NCBI GenBank assembly: GCA_965203635.1
Contig: OZ241903.1
Location: forward strand, 2,170,001 to 2,234,000
Direction of reading: 5' to 3'
DNA: 64,000 nt
DNA from: Aldehydirespirator sp965203635
Lineage (GTDB): Bacteria; Actinomycetota; Acidimicrobiia; Acidimicrobiales; Aldehydirespiratoraceae
This document shows positions 50,687-59,095 of the stretch, piece by piece (within the stretch, counting starts at the first letter, position 1; each line of letters opens with the position of its first letter). The translations under genes were made by a program, and so were the position numbers. The notes beneath the pieces are model-generated. The model worked only from the letters and a program-made list of their open reading frames with translations. It was not told the DNA's origin and did no database searches.

Positions 50687-51697
50687 GTGCAGGCGATCCT
50701 GCTGGTCGGGGGCTTCGGCACCCGGCTGCGGCCCCTGACACTGACCACCCCCAAGCAGATGCTCCCGGTGATGCACCGGCCCATGATCGAGCACGCTGTG
50801 TCCGGTCTGGCCCGCCACGGCGTGGACCGGGTGGTGCTGGCCCTGGGCTACCACGACGAGGCGTTCCGGGCTGCCTACCCCGACGGCCGCTGCGCGGGGG
50901 TGGATCTGTGCTGCGTGGTGGAGTCCGAGCCGCTCGACACCGCCGGCGCCATCCGCTTCGCCTACGCCACCTCGGGCATGGAGGACTCGGGGGGCACCTT
51001 CCTGGTGGCCAACGGCGACGTGATCACCGACCTCGACGTGACTGAGATGCTGCGTTTGCACCGCTCGGCCTCAGCGGAGGCCACCATCCACCTGATCGAG
51101 GTTGAGGACCCGTCCCGCTACGGGGTGGTGGTGACCGAGGCGGGTGGGCGGGTGAGCGCCTTCGTGGAGAAGCCGCGGCCGCCTGCGCCGAGCAACTGGA
51201 TCAACGCGGGGACGTACCTGATGGAGCCGTCGGCAATCGGGCGGATCGACGGCGGGCGCCGTGTCTCGGTGGAACGCGAGGTCTTCCCCGCCATGGCTGC
51301 CGCCGGCACCCTGTGGGCTCTGAGGCAGAACACTTACTGGGTCGATGCCGGCACCCCCCAGACCTACCTGCAGGTCCAACTCGACTTGCTCGACGGCCGG
51401 CGCGGGCCGGCCGCGGTCGGGGTGTCGCCGGAGGCCTCGGTGGATCCGGGGGCCGTCGTCGAGCGCAGCGTGGTGATGGCCGGCGCGGCCTTGGGGGAGG
51501 GCTCGGTCGTGCGGGGCTCGGCGGTCCATTCGAGCGCGGTGATCGAAGCGGGAGCGACTGTTCTCGATTCCGTGGTGGGGTCCGGGGCAACGGTCGGGCA
51601 GGGTGCCCGGGTGACGGACGGGACGTTGGTGGGCGAGTGCTTCGAGGTGTCGCCGGGGGCGACCCTGTCGGGTGCCAGGGTGCCCGGGGCGGTCTGA
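50687..51697 (+). CDS. NDP-sugar pyrophosphorylase (mannose-1-phosphate guanylyltransferase type)
   Basis: The product has 336 residues with GTG at 50687. Nucleotidyltransferase domain: LVGGFGTRLRPLTLTTPKQM, MIEHAVSGLARHGVDRVVLA, TFLVANGDVITDLDVTEML, YGVVVTEAGGRVSAFVEKPR, NWINAGTYLMEP. The C-terminal part is a left-handed beta-helix with hexapeptide steps. It probably makes GDP-mannose or a related nucleotide sugar feeding gmd/rmd. Its last 21 codons are part of an 80-bp tandem duplication. Confidence 0.88.
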   Translation: MQAILLVGGFGTRLRPLTLTTPKQMLPVMHRPMIEHAVSGLARHGVDRVVLALGYHDEAFRAAYPDGRCAGVDLCCVVESEPLDTAGAIRFAYATSGMEDSGGTFLVANGDVITDLDVTEMLRLHRSASAEATIHLIEVEDPSRYGVVVTEAGGRVSAFVEKPRPPAPSNWINAGTYLMEPSAIGRIDGGRRVSVEREVFPAMAAAGTLWALRQNTYWVDAGTPQTYLQVQLDLLDGRRGPAAVGVSPEASVDPGAVVERSVVMAGAALGEGSVVRGSAVHSSAVIEAGATVLDSVVGSGATVGQGARVTDGTLVGECFEVSPGATLSGARVPGAV

Positions 51698-51783
51698 TGG
51701 CGACGCTGGTGGGCGAGTGCTTCGAGGTGTCGCCGGGGGCGGCCCTGTCGGGTGCCCGGGTGCCCGGGGCGGTCTGATGGCGA
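51624..51783 (+). repeat. 80-bp tandem duplication at the pyrophosphorylase-galE junction
   Basis: Two near-identical units of 80 bp: GGTCTGATGG recurs at 51691 and 51771. The unit spans the end of the pyrophosphorylase gene and the first codons of galE, with three or so base differences (for example ACGTTGG/ACGCTGG). Confidence 0.9.
51697..51777 (+). CDS. 26-codon chimeric mini-ORF created by the duplication
   Basis: ATG at 51697 overlaps the pyrophosphorylase TGA, and its own TGA overlaps the galE ATG (both TGATG). It reads MATLV (galE start) followed by GECFEVSPGAALSGARVPGA (pyrophosphorylase end). It may act only as a translational-coupling bridge or give a hexapeptide-repeat micropeptide. 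Confidence 0.4.
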   Translation: MATLVGECFEVSPGAALSGARVPGAV

Positions 51784-52787
51784 CGCTGGTAACCGGGGGT
51801 GCCGGCTACATCGGCAGCCACACGGCTGTCGCGCTGCACGACGCGGGGCGTGACGTGGTGGTCCTGGACGACTTCTCCAACGCCTCGCGCCGGGTGGTCG
51901 ACGCCATCCGCAGCCTCACTCGCTCGGACCTGCCGGTGGTGGAGGGCGACGCGGGCGATCCCGACGACCTGGACGCGGTCTTCGGCGAGCACCGGATCGA
52001 CTCGGTGGTCCATTTCGCGGCCCGCAAGAGCGTGGCCGAGTCGGTGAGCGACCCCCTCGGCTACTACCGCAGCAACCTCGGCTCGGTGATCGCGCTGGCC
52101 GCCGCGGCCGTCGATCGGGGCGTCCGCCGGGTGGTGTTCAGCTCCTCGGCCACCGTCTACGGGTCGACTTCTGCGCTGCCGGTCACCGAGGACTCGCCGA
52201 CCGTCCCCGAGAGCCCCTACGGCCAGACCAAGCTGATGGCCGAGCGCATCCTGGCCGACGCCGCGGCCGCGTCGGACATGCGGGCGGTCATGTTGCGCTA
52301 CTTCAACCCGGCCGGTGCGCACCCGTCGGGAGTGATCGGGGAGGATCCCTCCGGCGAGCCGGAGAACCTGGTGCCCCGCATCATGCAGGTCGCCGCCGGC
52401 CGGCTGGAGCGGCTCAGCGTCTTCGGAGACGACTACCGGACCAGTGACGGCACCACGGTGCGCGACTACGTCCACGTCATGGACCTGGCCGAGGGCCACG
52501 CGGCCGCCCTGGATGCCGAGATAGCGCCGGCGACCAGCCGGGTCTACAACCTGGGCACCGGCTCGGGCACCACCGTGCTCCAGGTGGTGGCCGCGGCCGA
52601 GGAGGTGCTCGGGACGCGCATCCCCTGCGAGATGGCCGGCCGCCGCCCCGGCGACATCGAGGCCTCCTGGGCCGACTGCACCCGTGCCCGTGACGAGTTG
52701 GGCTGGCAGACCCGCCGAGATCTAGCGCAGATGCTGACGGACCACTGGAACTTTGTCTGCCACCACACCGACGGATACAGCCGCTAG
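51777..52787 (+). CDS. galE: UDP-glucose 4-epimerase
   Basis: The product has 336 residues. Extended SDR: LVTGGAGYIGSHTAVALHDA, VVHFAARKSVAESVSDPLGY, VFSSSATVYG (catalytic Ser/Thr), SPYGQTKLMAE (YxxxK), LRYFNPAGAHPSG and GTVRDYVHVMDLAEGH-like DYVHVMDLAEGHAAAL. It interconverts UDP-glucose and UDP-galactose. Translation is coupled to the mini-ORF. Confidence 0.94.
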   Translation: MATLVTGGAGYIGSHTAVALHDAGRDVVVLDDFSNASRRVVDAIRSLTRSDLPVVEGDAGDPDDLDAVFGEHRIDSVVHFAARKSVAESVSDPLGYYRSNLGSVIALAAAAVDRGVRRVVFSSSATVYGSTSALPVTEDSPTVPESPYGQTKLMAERILADAAAASDMRAVMLRYFNPAGAHPSGVIGEDPSGEPENLVPRIMQVAAGRLERLSVFGDDYRTSDGTTVRDYVHVMDLAEGHAAALDAEIAPATSRVYNLGTGSGTTVLQVVAAAEEVLGTRIPCEMAGRRPGDIEASWADCTRARDELGWQTRRDLAQMLTDHWNFVCHHTDGYSR

Positions 52788-52870
52788 CTGTCAGTTCGCG
52801 TGTCGTCAGCGATCCCGAGAAGCTACAACCCTGGACAGCGATAATAAATCTTGTAAAATAATACAAATAC

Positions 52871-52900
52871 TTGACAGATGTCACACACCTATGGGATACT
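52871..52900 (+). promoter_or_regulatory. promoter TTGACA - 18 nt - GATACT, leaderless start
   Basis: -35 TTGACA (52871-52876) and -10 GATACT (52895-52900), the latter 6 nt before the ATG of the HNH gene. It lies in a distinctly AT-rich stretch (about 52840-52900) that also holds TTGTA-AAATAA-TACAA, a small inverted repeat. Confidence 0.65.
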
Positions 52901-52906
52901 GTCTGC

Positions 52907-54193
52907 ATGTTGATCGAGTCTGCTCGACGGGCCGAGGCCAGGATGAAGGAGATGCTGGCCATCGCCGACGACGGGTCCGCGACCACGGACGAATTGCGTG
53001 AGGCGCTGGCGATCTCCAGGTCGATTGTGGGGGTAGCGGCGGCGTTCCAGGCCTCGGCCGCCGCCGCGGTGGCGGGCCGGGAGCGCCACGGCGACGGCGG
53101 TGCCGAGGTGCTGGCCTCGGCTGCGGGGCTGTCGCGGCAGGAGGCGCGCAGCCAGGTCAAGACCGCCCAGGCGATCCAGGACATGCCGAGGCTGCGCGAC
53201 GCGGTGGCTGAGGGGCGGGTGTCGCAAGCCAACGCCAAGCGGCTGGCCGAGGCGGTTGATAGGACGAGCGCAGCCGATGTGGATGCGGACGGCGAGTTGT
53301 TGGCCAAGGCTGAGTCGATGCGGCCCGAGCAGTTCACGAAAGAGGCCCGCCGCTGGGCCGTGGATCGCGAGGGCGACGGCGGCGAGAGCGAGCATGCCCG
53401 CCAGCGGGCCCGGCGCTGTGTGCGTATGTGGGACGGTGACGACGGGATGGTGCACCTTCGCGGAGAGTTCGACGTGGTGACCGGGAACCGCATCCGCAAC
53501 CGGCTGCGGGCCGAGGCCGGCCGCATGCATGACACCGACAAGAAGCAGGCCTCCACCAACGGCAACGGGCACCAGCGCCGCAGCTTCGACCAGTGCATGG
53601 CCGACGCCCTTGAGCTTCTCAGCGCTAACGGCACGGACGGTAAGGGGACTGAGCCCTACGCCGATATCTGCGTGGTCGCCCATGTCGATGAAGGCACCGG
53701 CAAGCTCGTCGCGGAGCTTCCCGACGGTGTGAGGCTGCCCCAGTCGGTGCTGGAGGAGCTGGCCTGCAACGCCAAGTTCACCGGCGTCATCTATGACCGC
53801 CGGGGCAGACCGATATGGCGGGCCCAGTCCGTGCGCCGCGCCACCAAGGCCCAGCGCCAGCTGCTGATCGCCCGCGACGGCGGCTGCTTCGCCTGCGGAG
53901 CCCATCCCGACATCTGCGACGCCCATCACGTGAGGCCGGTGTCTCAGGGCGGGGCCACCAGCATCGACAACATGGTGCTGGCCTGCTGGAGCTGCCACAA
54001 CAAGATCCACCACTTCGGCTGGCAGATCCACGGCCCGCCGGGCAGACGCACCCTCCACCCGCCCGATGCCGAAAACTACGGCCCCGCCCACGCCCCCGAG
54101 CGGCCGCTCCTCTTCCGCTCAGGCACACCCGACTCGCCCGACTCGCCGGACCCGCCCGACCAGCCGCGGCTTCTCGAGCCCGTCACCGCCTAG
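52907..54193 (+). CDS. DUF222 / HNH endonuclease domain protein (13E12-repeat family type)
   Basis: The product has 428 residues with a leaderless ATG at 52907. A helical DUF222 domain (about 15-300, with LSRQEARSQVKTAQAIQDMP and GRVSQANAKRLAEAV) is followed by an HNH motif: GCFACGAHPDICDAHHVRPV, SQGGATSIDNMVLACWSCHN, KIHHFGWQI. Two CxxC pairs bind zinc and the HH supplies catalysis. A Pro/Ser/Asp-rich tail follows. These multicopy actinobacterial genes resemble mobile or selfish elements; the role is unsettled. Confidence 0.9.
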   Translation: MLIESARRAEARMKEMLAIADDGSATTDELREALAISRSIVGVAAAFQASAAAAVAGRERHGDGGAEVLASAAGLSRQEARSQVKTAQAIQDMPRLRDAVAEGRVSQANAKRLAEAVDRTSAADVDADGELLAKAESMRPEQFTKEARRWAVDREGDGGESEHARQRARRCVRMWDGDDGMVHLRGEFDVVTGNRIRNRLRAEAGRMHDTDKKQASTNGNGHQRRSFDQCMADALELLSANGTDGKGTEPYADICVVAHVDEGTGKLVAELPDGVRLPQSVLEELACNAKFTGVIYDRRGRPIWRAQSVRRATKAQRQLLIARDGGCFACGAHPDICDAHHVRPVSQGGATSIDNMVLACWSCHNKIHHFGWQIHGPPGRRTLHPPDAENYGPAHAPERPLLFRSGTPDSPDSPDPPDQPRLLEPVTA

Positions 54194-54331
54194 ATGCCCG
54201 ACCCGGCCGGACTGTCTAGGAGTATCTCGATGGCGTCTCGGCTTGTCACATCTCTGTGGTTCGCTACGAGCGTTGCCGTGTTCGAGCGAAGGGAGCAAGA
54301 TGCATTGAGATATCGAGAGCCGGCGCCGACC

Positions 54332-54337
54332 TATACT
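54332..54337 (+). promoter_or_regulatory. -10 box TATACT, leaderless GTG
   Basis: A strong TATACT ends 6 nt before the GTG at 54344, which decides the start of the antitoxin gene. An in-frame extension upstream to 54194 has no SD and covers the promoter. Confidence 0.55.
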
Positions 54338-54343
54338 CGCTTC

Positions 54344-54991
54344 GTGGCTCGTCTGCGCACAGACGCGACCCGCGCGTCGGAAGCGATGAAGGCGCTGTTG
54401 GGCCTAGCAGCCGCTCGGGACCTCTGGATGAGCCGCACGAAGGTTGCCAAGCTCCTGTACTTGGCTGACTTGCGGTCCGTGGAGCGTGACGGCGTGTCGG
54501 GTTCGGGTGTCGTGTGGCAATGGCGTCACTACGGCCCCTTTTCCAACAGCCTGCAGCGCGTCGAGAGTGACCTGGTCGCCAACGGTGACATCAAGATGGA
54601 TGTGACGAGCAACTGGCATGGCAGTGTGGAGTACCACTTGTCTGCACCCCCGATCGATCGGAGCAGTGCCGAGAGCGCCGACAGGTTTCTGGAGCATCTC
54701 GGCGCCGTTGTTGCCGAGCACGGACATCACAGCGCAACCGAACTGATGAATCTCACGTATCAGACGGCACCCATGCGCGAAGCCCGGGCCAATGGGCAGA
54801 GGGAAGCAATCCTCGACCTCGGGGAGCGCCGCCCGATTCCTGACGCGACGGAAACCCTGGCCCAATTTCAGCGGATGCTTGATGACCATGTTGCCGATGA
54901 CGACCCGGCACCGTCAGGCTGCAGCGAGGAGGTCCTCGAACCGCTACGCGCGGCTCGCGCGCGGGCGAACGAGATTCTGCTCGGCGAATAG
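54344..54991 (+). CDS. Panacea-domain (DUF4065/SocA-like) antitoxin
   Basis: The product has 215 residues. After a short N-terminus comes the Panacea core: MSRTKVAKLLYLADLRSVER, GSGVVWQWRHYGPFSNSLQR and, further on, HHSATELMNLTYQTAPMREA (ELMNLTYQT-P-like end of domain). The C-terminal about 50 residues are acidic and Ala-rich, as expected for a toxin-binding tail. It lies 2 nt upstream of a PemK/MazF-like toxin gene, giving the antitoxin-first order of type II systems. Panacea domains are known as antitoxins for many unrelated toxins. Confidence 0.8.
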   Translation: MARLRTDATRASEAMKALLGLAAARDLWMSRTKVAKLLYLADLRSVERDGVSGSGVVWQWRHYGPFSNSLQRVESDLVANGDIKMDVTSNWHGSVEYHLSAPPIDRSSAESADRFLEHLGAVVAEHGHHSATELMNLTYQTAPMREARANGQREAILDLGERRPIPDATETLAQFQRMLDDHVADDDPAPSGCSEEVLEPLRAARARANEILLGE

Positions 54992-54993
54992 CT

Positions 54994-55389
54994 GTGAGCG
55001 CGCCTATCCGGGGCGGCGTCTACCTGGTCGCGGACGAAGCCGTATCCCTCGACGACGGACAGAGCCGTAGCGTGCATGATGAGCGCCGGCCGTTCGTGGT
55101 GCTCAGCGATCTTCGCTTCAACAGTGATCCGGATTGGCAGGTGGTCTTGGGCTGCCCCGCGTCGAGTTCGACGCAATTCCGCACTGAGCTATGTGTGAGA
55201 CTCGCTGCCGGCGAAGCCAACGTTCCCAAGAAATGCTGGATCCGAGTGCCAGCTCTCCAGGCGATACCCAAGGCGGCCCTGCAGGACCGCACCGGCATCC
55301 TCACAGCCGACAAACTCCGCGAGGCGCAGATGCGCGTGCTGGAGTACCTCGGCCTCATCGTCCCAGCTGACGGCCGTAGCGAGCAGTGA
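54994..55389 (+). CDS. PemK/MazF-like toxin
   Basis: The product has 131 residues with GTG at 54994. It fits a small SH3-like barrel of the PemK/MazF group: IRGGVYLVADE (start of the barrel), RRPFVVLSDLRFNSDPDWQV (in place of RPVLVVSN), VLGCPASSSTQFRTELCVRL (CPITSS-like), KKCWIRVPALQAIPKAAL (W-I-R-P-x-Q motif) and a final helix (LREAQMRVLEYLGL). Such toxins are sequence-specific endoribonucleases. Divergence from textbook MazF makes the exact activity uncertain. It is convergent with cofE. Confidence 0.75.
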   Translation: MSAPIRGGVYLVADEAVSLDDGQSRSVHDERRPFVVLSDLRFNSDPDWQVVLGCPASSSTQFRTELCVRLAAGEANVPKKCWIRVPALQAIPKAALQDRTGILTADKLREAQMRVLEYLGLIVPADGRSEQ

Positions 55390-55403
55390 TTTCGTCAACC
55401 CGG

Positions 55404-56108
55404 CTAGCGGAAGAGGTCGTCGGCGGGGGGGCGGACTATCTCGTCGACGACCGAGCCGGAGCGGAACCAGGACTCGTCCAGGCCTCGTACCACCGCCACG
55501 GGCACGCCCTTGGCCTTGCCCATGACCAGGTCGGCGGCGGCCGCGATCTCGTCGACCAGGGCCACCTCGGTCACCTTCAGCTCGCGGCCCAGCGCGTCGG
55601 TGGTGCCCCGCAGGTCCACCACCGCGGCTATGCCCGCGCAGCCGATGGCGGTGTCGGTCACGCCCCTACGCCACGGGCGGCCGAACGTGTCGGAGACCAC
55701 CACCGCGACCTCGACGCCGGTAAGGGCTCTGATCCGGTCGCGGATGCGCCGGGCCGAGCGGTCGGAGTCGACCGGCAGCAGGGCGGCGAACCCCTCCTCG
55801 ACGTTGCTGAGGTCGACCCCGGCGTTGGCGCACACGAAGCCCTGAGCGGTCTCCGAGATCACGAGGTCACCCCGGCGGCGCAGCACCCGCACCGACTCCG
55901 CCTCCACCAGCGGCTTGTGACTGAGCGGATCGGCCGGATCGACGGCCGCGAGCCGGCCCTCGGCCTTGGACACCACCTTCTGGGTGACCACCACGCAGTC
56001 GCGGTCGCGCAGGCTGTCAGGCCCGGCCGCGGCGACGATGAGCGCGGCCAGGTCGTCACCGGGCTGCACCTCTCCGATGCCCTCGATCCCGAGGATCTCC
56101 AGAGTCAC
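55404..56108 (-). CDS. cofE: coenzyme F420-0:L-glutamate ligase
   Basis: The product has 234 residues with GTG at 56108 overlapping the cofD stop. Motifs: VVTQKVVSKAEGRL, GDLVISETAQGFVCANAGVD, VVSDTFGRPWRRGVTDTAIG, GCAGIAAVVDLRG and ADLVMGKAKGVPVAVVRGL. It adds glutamates to F420-0. Unlike mycobacterial FbiB (about 448 residues) it has no C-terminal nitroreductase-like domain, so the dehydro-F420 reductase step must be encoded elsewhere. Confidence 0.94.
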   Translation of the reverse strand: MTLEILGIEGIGEVQPGDDLAALIVAAAGPDSLRDRDCVVVTQKVVSKAEGRLAAVDPADPLSHKPLVEAESVRVLRRRGDLVISETAQGFVCANAGVDLSNVEEGFAALLPVDSDRSARRIRDRIRALTGVEVAVVVSDTFGRPWRRGVTDTAIGCAGIAAVVDLRGTTDALGRELKVTEVALVDEIAAAADLVMGKAKGVPVAVVRGLDESWFRSGSVVDEIVRPPADDLFR

Positions 56109-57034
56109 GCTGCCACCGCGGCGATCGTGCGGCGGGCCAGTTCGGCCGCGACCTCGGGAGAGGACATGATCGTCGGGGCGACCACGGCCCGGACCCCGAC
56201 ATCGGCCACCGCGGGGGCCAGGTCGGCGTCGGCCTCGTCGATCACCAGGGTGCCGACCACCTCCCGGTAGCGCCGGGCCACGCCCACCACGCTCGACTCC
56301 TCGCCCAGCTCCCGGAGCATCCGATCGGCCGGGCCCTTGCGAGCCTTGCCGGCAACTATGGGCGACACGGCCACGTTGCGCTCCCGGCGGGCGGCAAGGG
56401 CCCCGGCGACGCCGCGCACGGCCAGCACCGGGCCGATCGACACCACCGGGTTGGACGGAGCGATCACGACAACTTCGGCGGCCGATATGGCGTCCAGTAC
56501 CCCGGGAGCCGGTCGGGCGTCGTCCACTCCGGCGAATCGCACCCCGGATATGGGCACGTCGTGGGCGAGGCGCACGAAGTACTCCTGGAAGCCGATCTCG
56601 TCGCCGGAGGCCAGCGTCACCCGGGTCTCGATCCGCTGGTCGCTCACCGGCAGCACGCGGCAGCCCAGGCCGCGGGCCGAAGCCAGACGGGCAGTCACCT
56701 CGCTGAAGCTCAGCCCCTCGCGCAGCAGCGTGGTGCGGAACAGATGGTTGCCGATGTCACGGTCCCCGAGGTTGAACCAGGCGTCGATTCCCAGCGCCCT
56801 CAGCTCGCCCAGAGCATTCCACGTCTCGTCGGCCAGACCCCAGCCCCGGTCGCGGTCGATGACCCCCGACAGGGTGTAGATGACGGTGTCGATGTCGGGA
56901 CTGACGTGCAGACCGTGCAGCTCGACATCGTCGGCGACGTTCACTACCGCCGTCACCTCGCCGGCCGGCGTCACCAGCAGTTGGCCGGTCAGGTAGCGGG
57001 CCGCGCCCACCCCGCCGGCGAGGACCGTTATCAC
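56105..57034 (-). CDS. cofD: 2-phospho-L-lactate / PEP transferase of F420 synthesis
   Basis: The product has 309 residues with GTG at 57034 overlapping the gmd stop (GTGA). It opens ITVLAGGVGAARYLTGQLL, followed by VVNVADDVELHGLHVSPDID, WGLADETWNALGEL, FNLGDRDIGNHLFRTTLLRE and APSNPVVSIGPVLAVRG. It joins the lactyl/PEP-derived unit to the deazaflavin Fo. Counterpart of FbiA. The longer frame upstream (to 57148) is inside gmd and rejected. Confidence 0.94.
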   Translation of the reverse strand: MITVLAGGVGAARYLTGQLLVTPAGEVTAVVNVADDVELHGLHVSPDIDTVIYTLSGVIDRDRGWGLADETWNALGELRALGIDAWFNLGDRDIGNHLFRTTLLREGLSFSEVTARLASARGLGCRVLPVSDQRIETRVTLASGDEIGFQEYFVRLAHDVPISGVRFAGVDDARPAPGVLDAISAAEVVVIAPSNPVVSIGPVLAVRGVAGALAARRERNVAVSPIVAGKARKGPADRMLRELGEESSVVGVARRYREVVGTLVIDEADADLAPAVADVGVRAVVAPTIMSSPEVAAELARRTIAAVAA

Positions 57035-58035
57035 CGGCCCGTCTTGCTCCCGGCCCCGCCGCCGGCGCCCGGACCGCTCCGGAGCAGCGCCAGGTCCCCG
57101 TCTACCATCAGCCGGACCAGCTCCGCGAACGATGTCTTCGGGCGCCAACCGAAGGCGGCCGACGCCTTGGACGAGTCGCCCACCAGCAAGTCGACCTCCG
57201 CCGGGCGCATGAACCGCTCATCGGTGACGACGTGGTCGCGATAGTCCAGGCCCACGTATTCGAAGGCGAGCTCGCACAGCGTTCTCACCGAATGGGTTTT
57301 GCCCGTGCAGATCACGTAGTCGTCGGGCTCGTCCTGCTGAAGCATCTGCCACATGGCCTCGACGTAGTCCGCGGCGTAGCCCCAGTCCCTCTGCGAGTCG
57401 AGGTTGCCGAGACGCAGCTCGTCGGCGAGGCCAAGCTTGATCCGAGCCGCGGCGTGGGTGATCTTGCGGGTCACGAACTCCATGCCCCGGCGAGGGCTCT
57501 CATGGTTGAAGAGGATCCCGGAGGTCGCGTGCAGCCCGTACGACTCGCGGTAGTTGACCGTCAGCCAGTGACCGTAGACCTTGGCCACCCCGTAGGGGCT
57601 GCGGGGATGGAAGGGCGTCTTCTCGTTCTGGGGAACCTCCCGCACCTTCCCGAACATCTCCGACGAGCTGGCCTGGTAGAAGCGGGTGTCGCCGTCCACG
57701 AGCCGGATGGCGTCGAGGATCCGGGTGACCCCCAGGGCGGTGGTCTCGCCGGTCAGCACCGGCTGGCTGAAGGATGTCTGCACGAAGGACTGGGCGGCCA
57801 GGTTGTACACCTCGTCGGGCCGGTAGGTCCGCAGGATCTCGATCATGGAGACCTGGTCGAGCAGGTCACCGGTCACGATGCGGATCCGGTCCTGGATGTG
57901 GGCGATGCGCTCGTAGTTGACGATGCTGGACCGGCGCACCATGCCGATCACCTCGTAGCCCTTGCCGAGCAGCAACTCGGCGAGGTACGAGCCGTCCTGG
58001 CCGGTGATGCCGGTGATCAGGGCGCGTCTGGCCAT
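57031..58035 (-). CDS. gmd: GDP-mannose 4,6-dehydratase
   Basis: The product has 334 residues with ATG at 58035. ALITGITGQDGSYLAELLLG, VYNLAAQSFVQTSFSQP, FYQASSSEMFGKV, FHPRSPYGVAKVYGHWLTVN (YxxxK), HESPRRGMEFVTRKI and GNLDSQRDWGYAADYVEAMW are diagnostic for GMD. It makes GDP-4-keto-6-deoxymannose, the precursor of GDP-rhamnose, fucose or perosamine. Next to an rmd-like reductase and cofD in one operon. Confidence 0.95.
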   Translation of the reverse strand: MARRALITGITGQDGSYLAELLLGKGYEVIGMVRRSSIVNYERIAHIQDRIRIVTGDLLDQVSMIEILRTYRPDEVYNLAAQSFVQTSFSQPVLTGETTALGVTRILDAIRLVDGDTRFYQASSSEMFGKVREVPQNEKTPFHPRSPYGVAKVYGHWLTVNYRESYGLHATSGILFNHESPRRGMEFVTRKITHAAARIKLGLADELRLGNLDSQRDWGYAADYVEAMWQMLQQDEPDDYVICTGKTHSVRTLCELAFEYVGLDYRDHVVTDERFMRPAEVDLLVGDSSKASAAFGWRPKTSFAELVRLMVDGDLALLRSGPGAGGGAGSKTGR

Positions 58036-58039
58036 GGCG

Positions 58040-58996
58040 CTACTGGCTATCGCCCGAACTCGGCAGTTCCGACTCTGCCGCGGCACTTCCGCCGGGCGCG
58101 CCCGACGGATCCGCGGTCCTGCACCGCCAGTAGTCGAGTAGGTCGTCGAGCGTCTGCTCCAGCGGCACCTCGGGACGCCAGCCGGTGGCGCTGCGCAACT
58201 TCGACGGGTCGCCGGAGACCTCGGCCACGTCCACGGGACGCAGCAGTTCACCGTCCGCCTCGAGGCGCATGGGGTGCCGGGCCCTGGCGATCAGGACCTC
58301 CGCCAACTCGGAGACGGCGCGGGCGGCGCCGCTGCACACGTTGTAGGCCTCGCCCGCCTCGCCGTTGGTGGCCAGCAGCCGGTAGGCCCGAACCACGTCA
58401 CGCACGTCGGTGAAGTCGCGCCTGGCCTCAAGGTTCCCGACCCGCACCACGTCCGAGCCGTTGCGCTCGTTGGCTGCGACCCGCGACGCCAGCGCGGCAG
58501 CCACGAACCGGTCGCTCTGGCCGGGACCGAGATGGTTGAAGGCCCTGGCCCGGATCACGTCGAGCCCGCCGCCCAGGCCTGCCTGCAGGCACACCATCTC
58601 GGCCGCGGCCTTGCTGGCGCCGTAGGGAGTCACCGGCAACATGGCGCAGGACTCATCGACGGGAAGGCTCTCCGGTTCGACCCTCCCGTAGACGTCGGCA
58701 CTGCTGACAACCACCACCCGGCCCGCACCGGCCCGCCGGGCTGCGGCCAGGACGTTGAACGTTCCCTCCACATTGACCCGGAGGGTCGCGGCCGGATCGC
58801 TGAAGCTGGCATGCACGTCGGCTTGCGCGGCCAGGTGGTACACCGCGTCGGGGCGGCTGCCATCGAAATCGGCCTCCAACGCATCGGGCTCGGTGATCTC
58901 GGCCTCGCTGATCGCCACCTCGTCGCCGGCCGCGGCCAGATGCGCCACGAGGTGGCGACCCACGAAGCCTGTGGCACCGGTGACCAGGGCCCGCAC
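58040..58996 (-). CDS. NAD-dependent epimerase, probable GDP-4-keto-6-deoxymannose reductase
   Basis: The product has 318 residues with GTG at 58996. ALVTGATGFVGRHLVAHLAA, AVYHLAAQADVHASFSDPAA, VVVSSADVYG, PVTPYGASKAAAEMVCLQA (YxxxK) and RAFNHLGPGQSDRFV (HxGPGQ typical of RMD) fit an RMD-type reductase giving GDP-D-rhamnose. Only 4 bp separate it from gmd. Confidence 0.85.
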   Translation of the reverse strand: MRALVTGATGFVGRHLVAHLAAAGDEVAISEAEITEPDALEADFDGSRPDAVYHLAAQADVHASFSDPAATLRVNVEGTFNVLAAARRAGAGRVVVVSSADVYGRVEPESLPVDESCAMLPVTPYGASKAAAEMVCLQAGLGGGLDVIRARAFNHLGPGQSDRFVAAALASRVAANERNGSDVVRVGNLEARRDFTDVRDVVRAYRLLATNGEAGEAYNVCSGAARAVSELAEVLIARARHPMRLEADGELLRPVDVAEVSGDPSKLRSATGWRPEVPLEQTLDDLLDYWRCRTADPSGAPGGSAAAESELPSSGDSQ

Positions 58997-59095
58997 CGGC
59001 GCCTACCGGTCGTTGGACGGGCCTGGACAGCGCATCACCGCGCACACTAGGTGTTCGGGGCGTGCCACACTTGATCGCATGACGACGGTGACCCA

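Noticed and set aside
52907..54193. Homing endonuclease in an intron or intein
   Set aside because: It is a free-standing DUF222-HNH gene with its own promoter; no splice or intein motifs at its borders.
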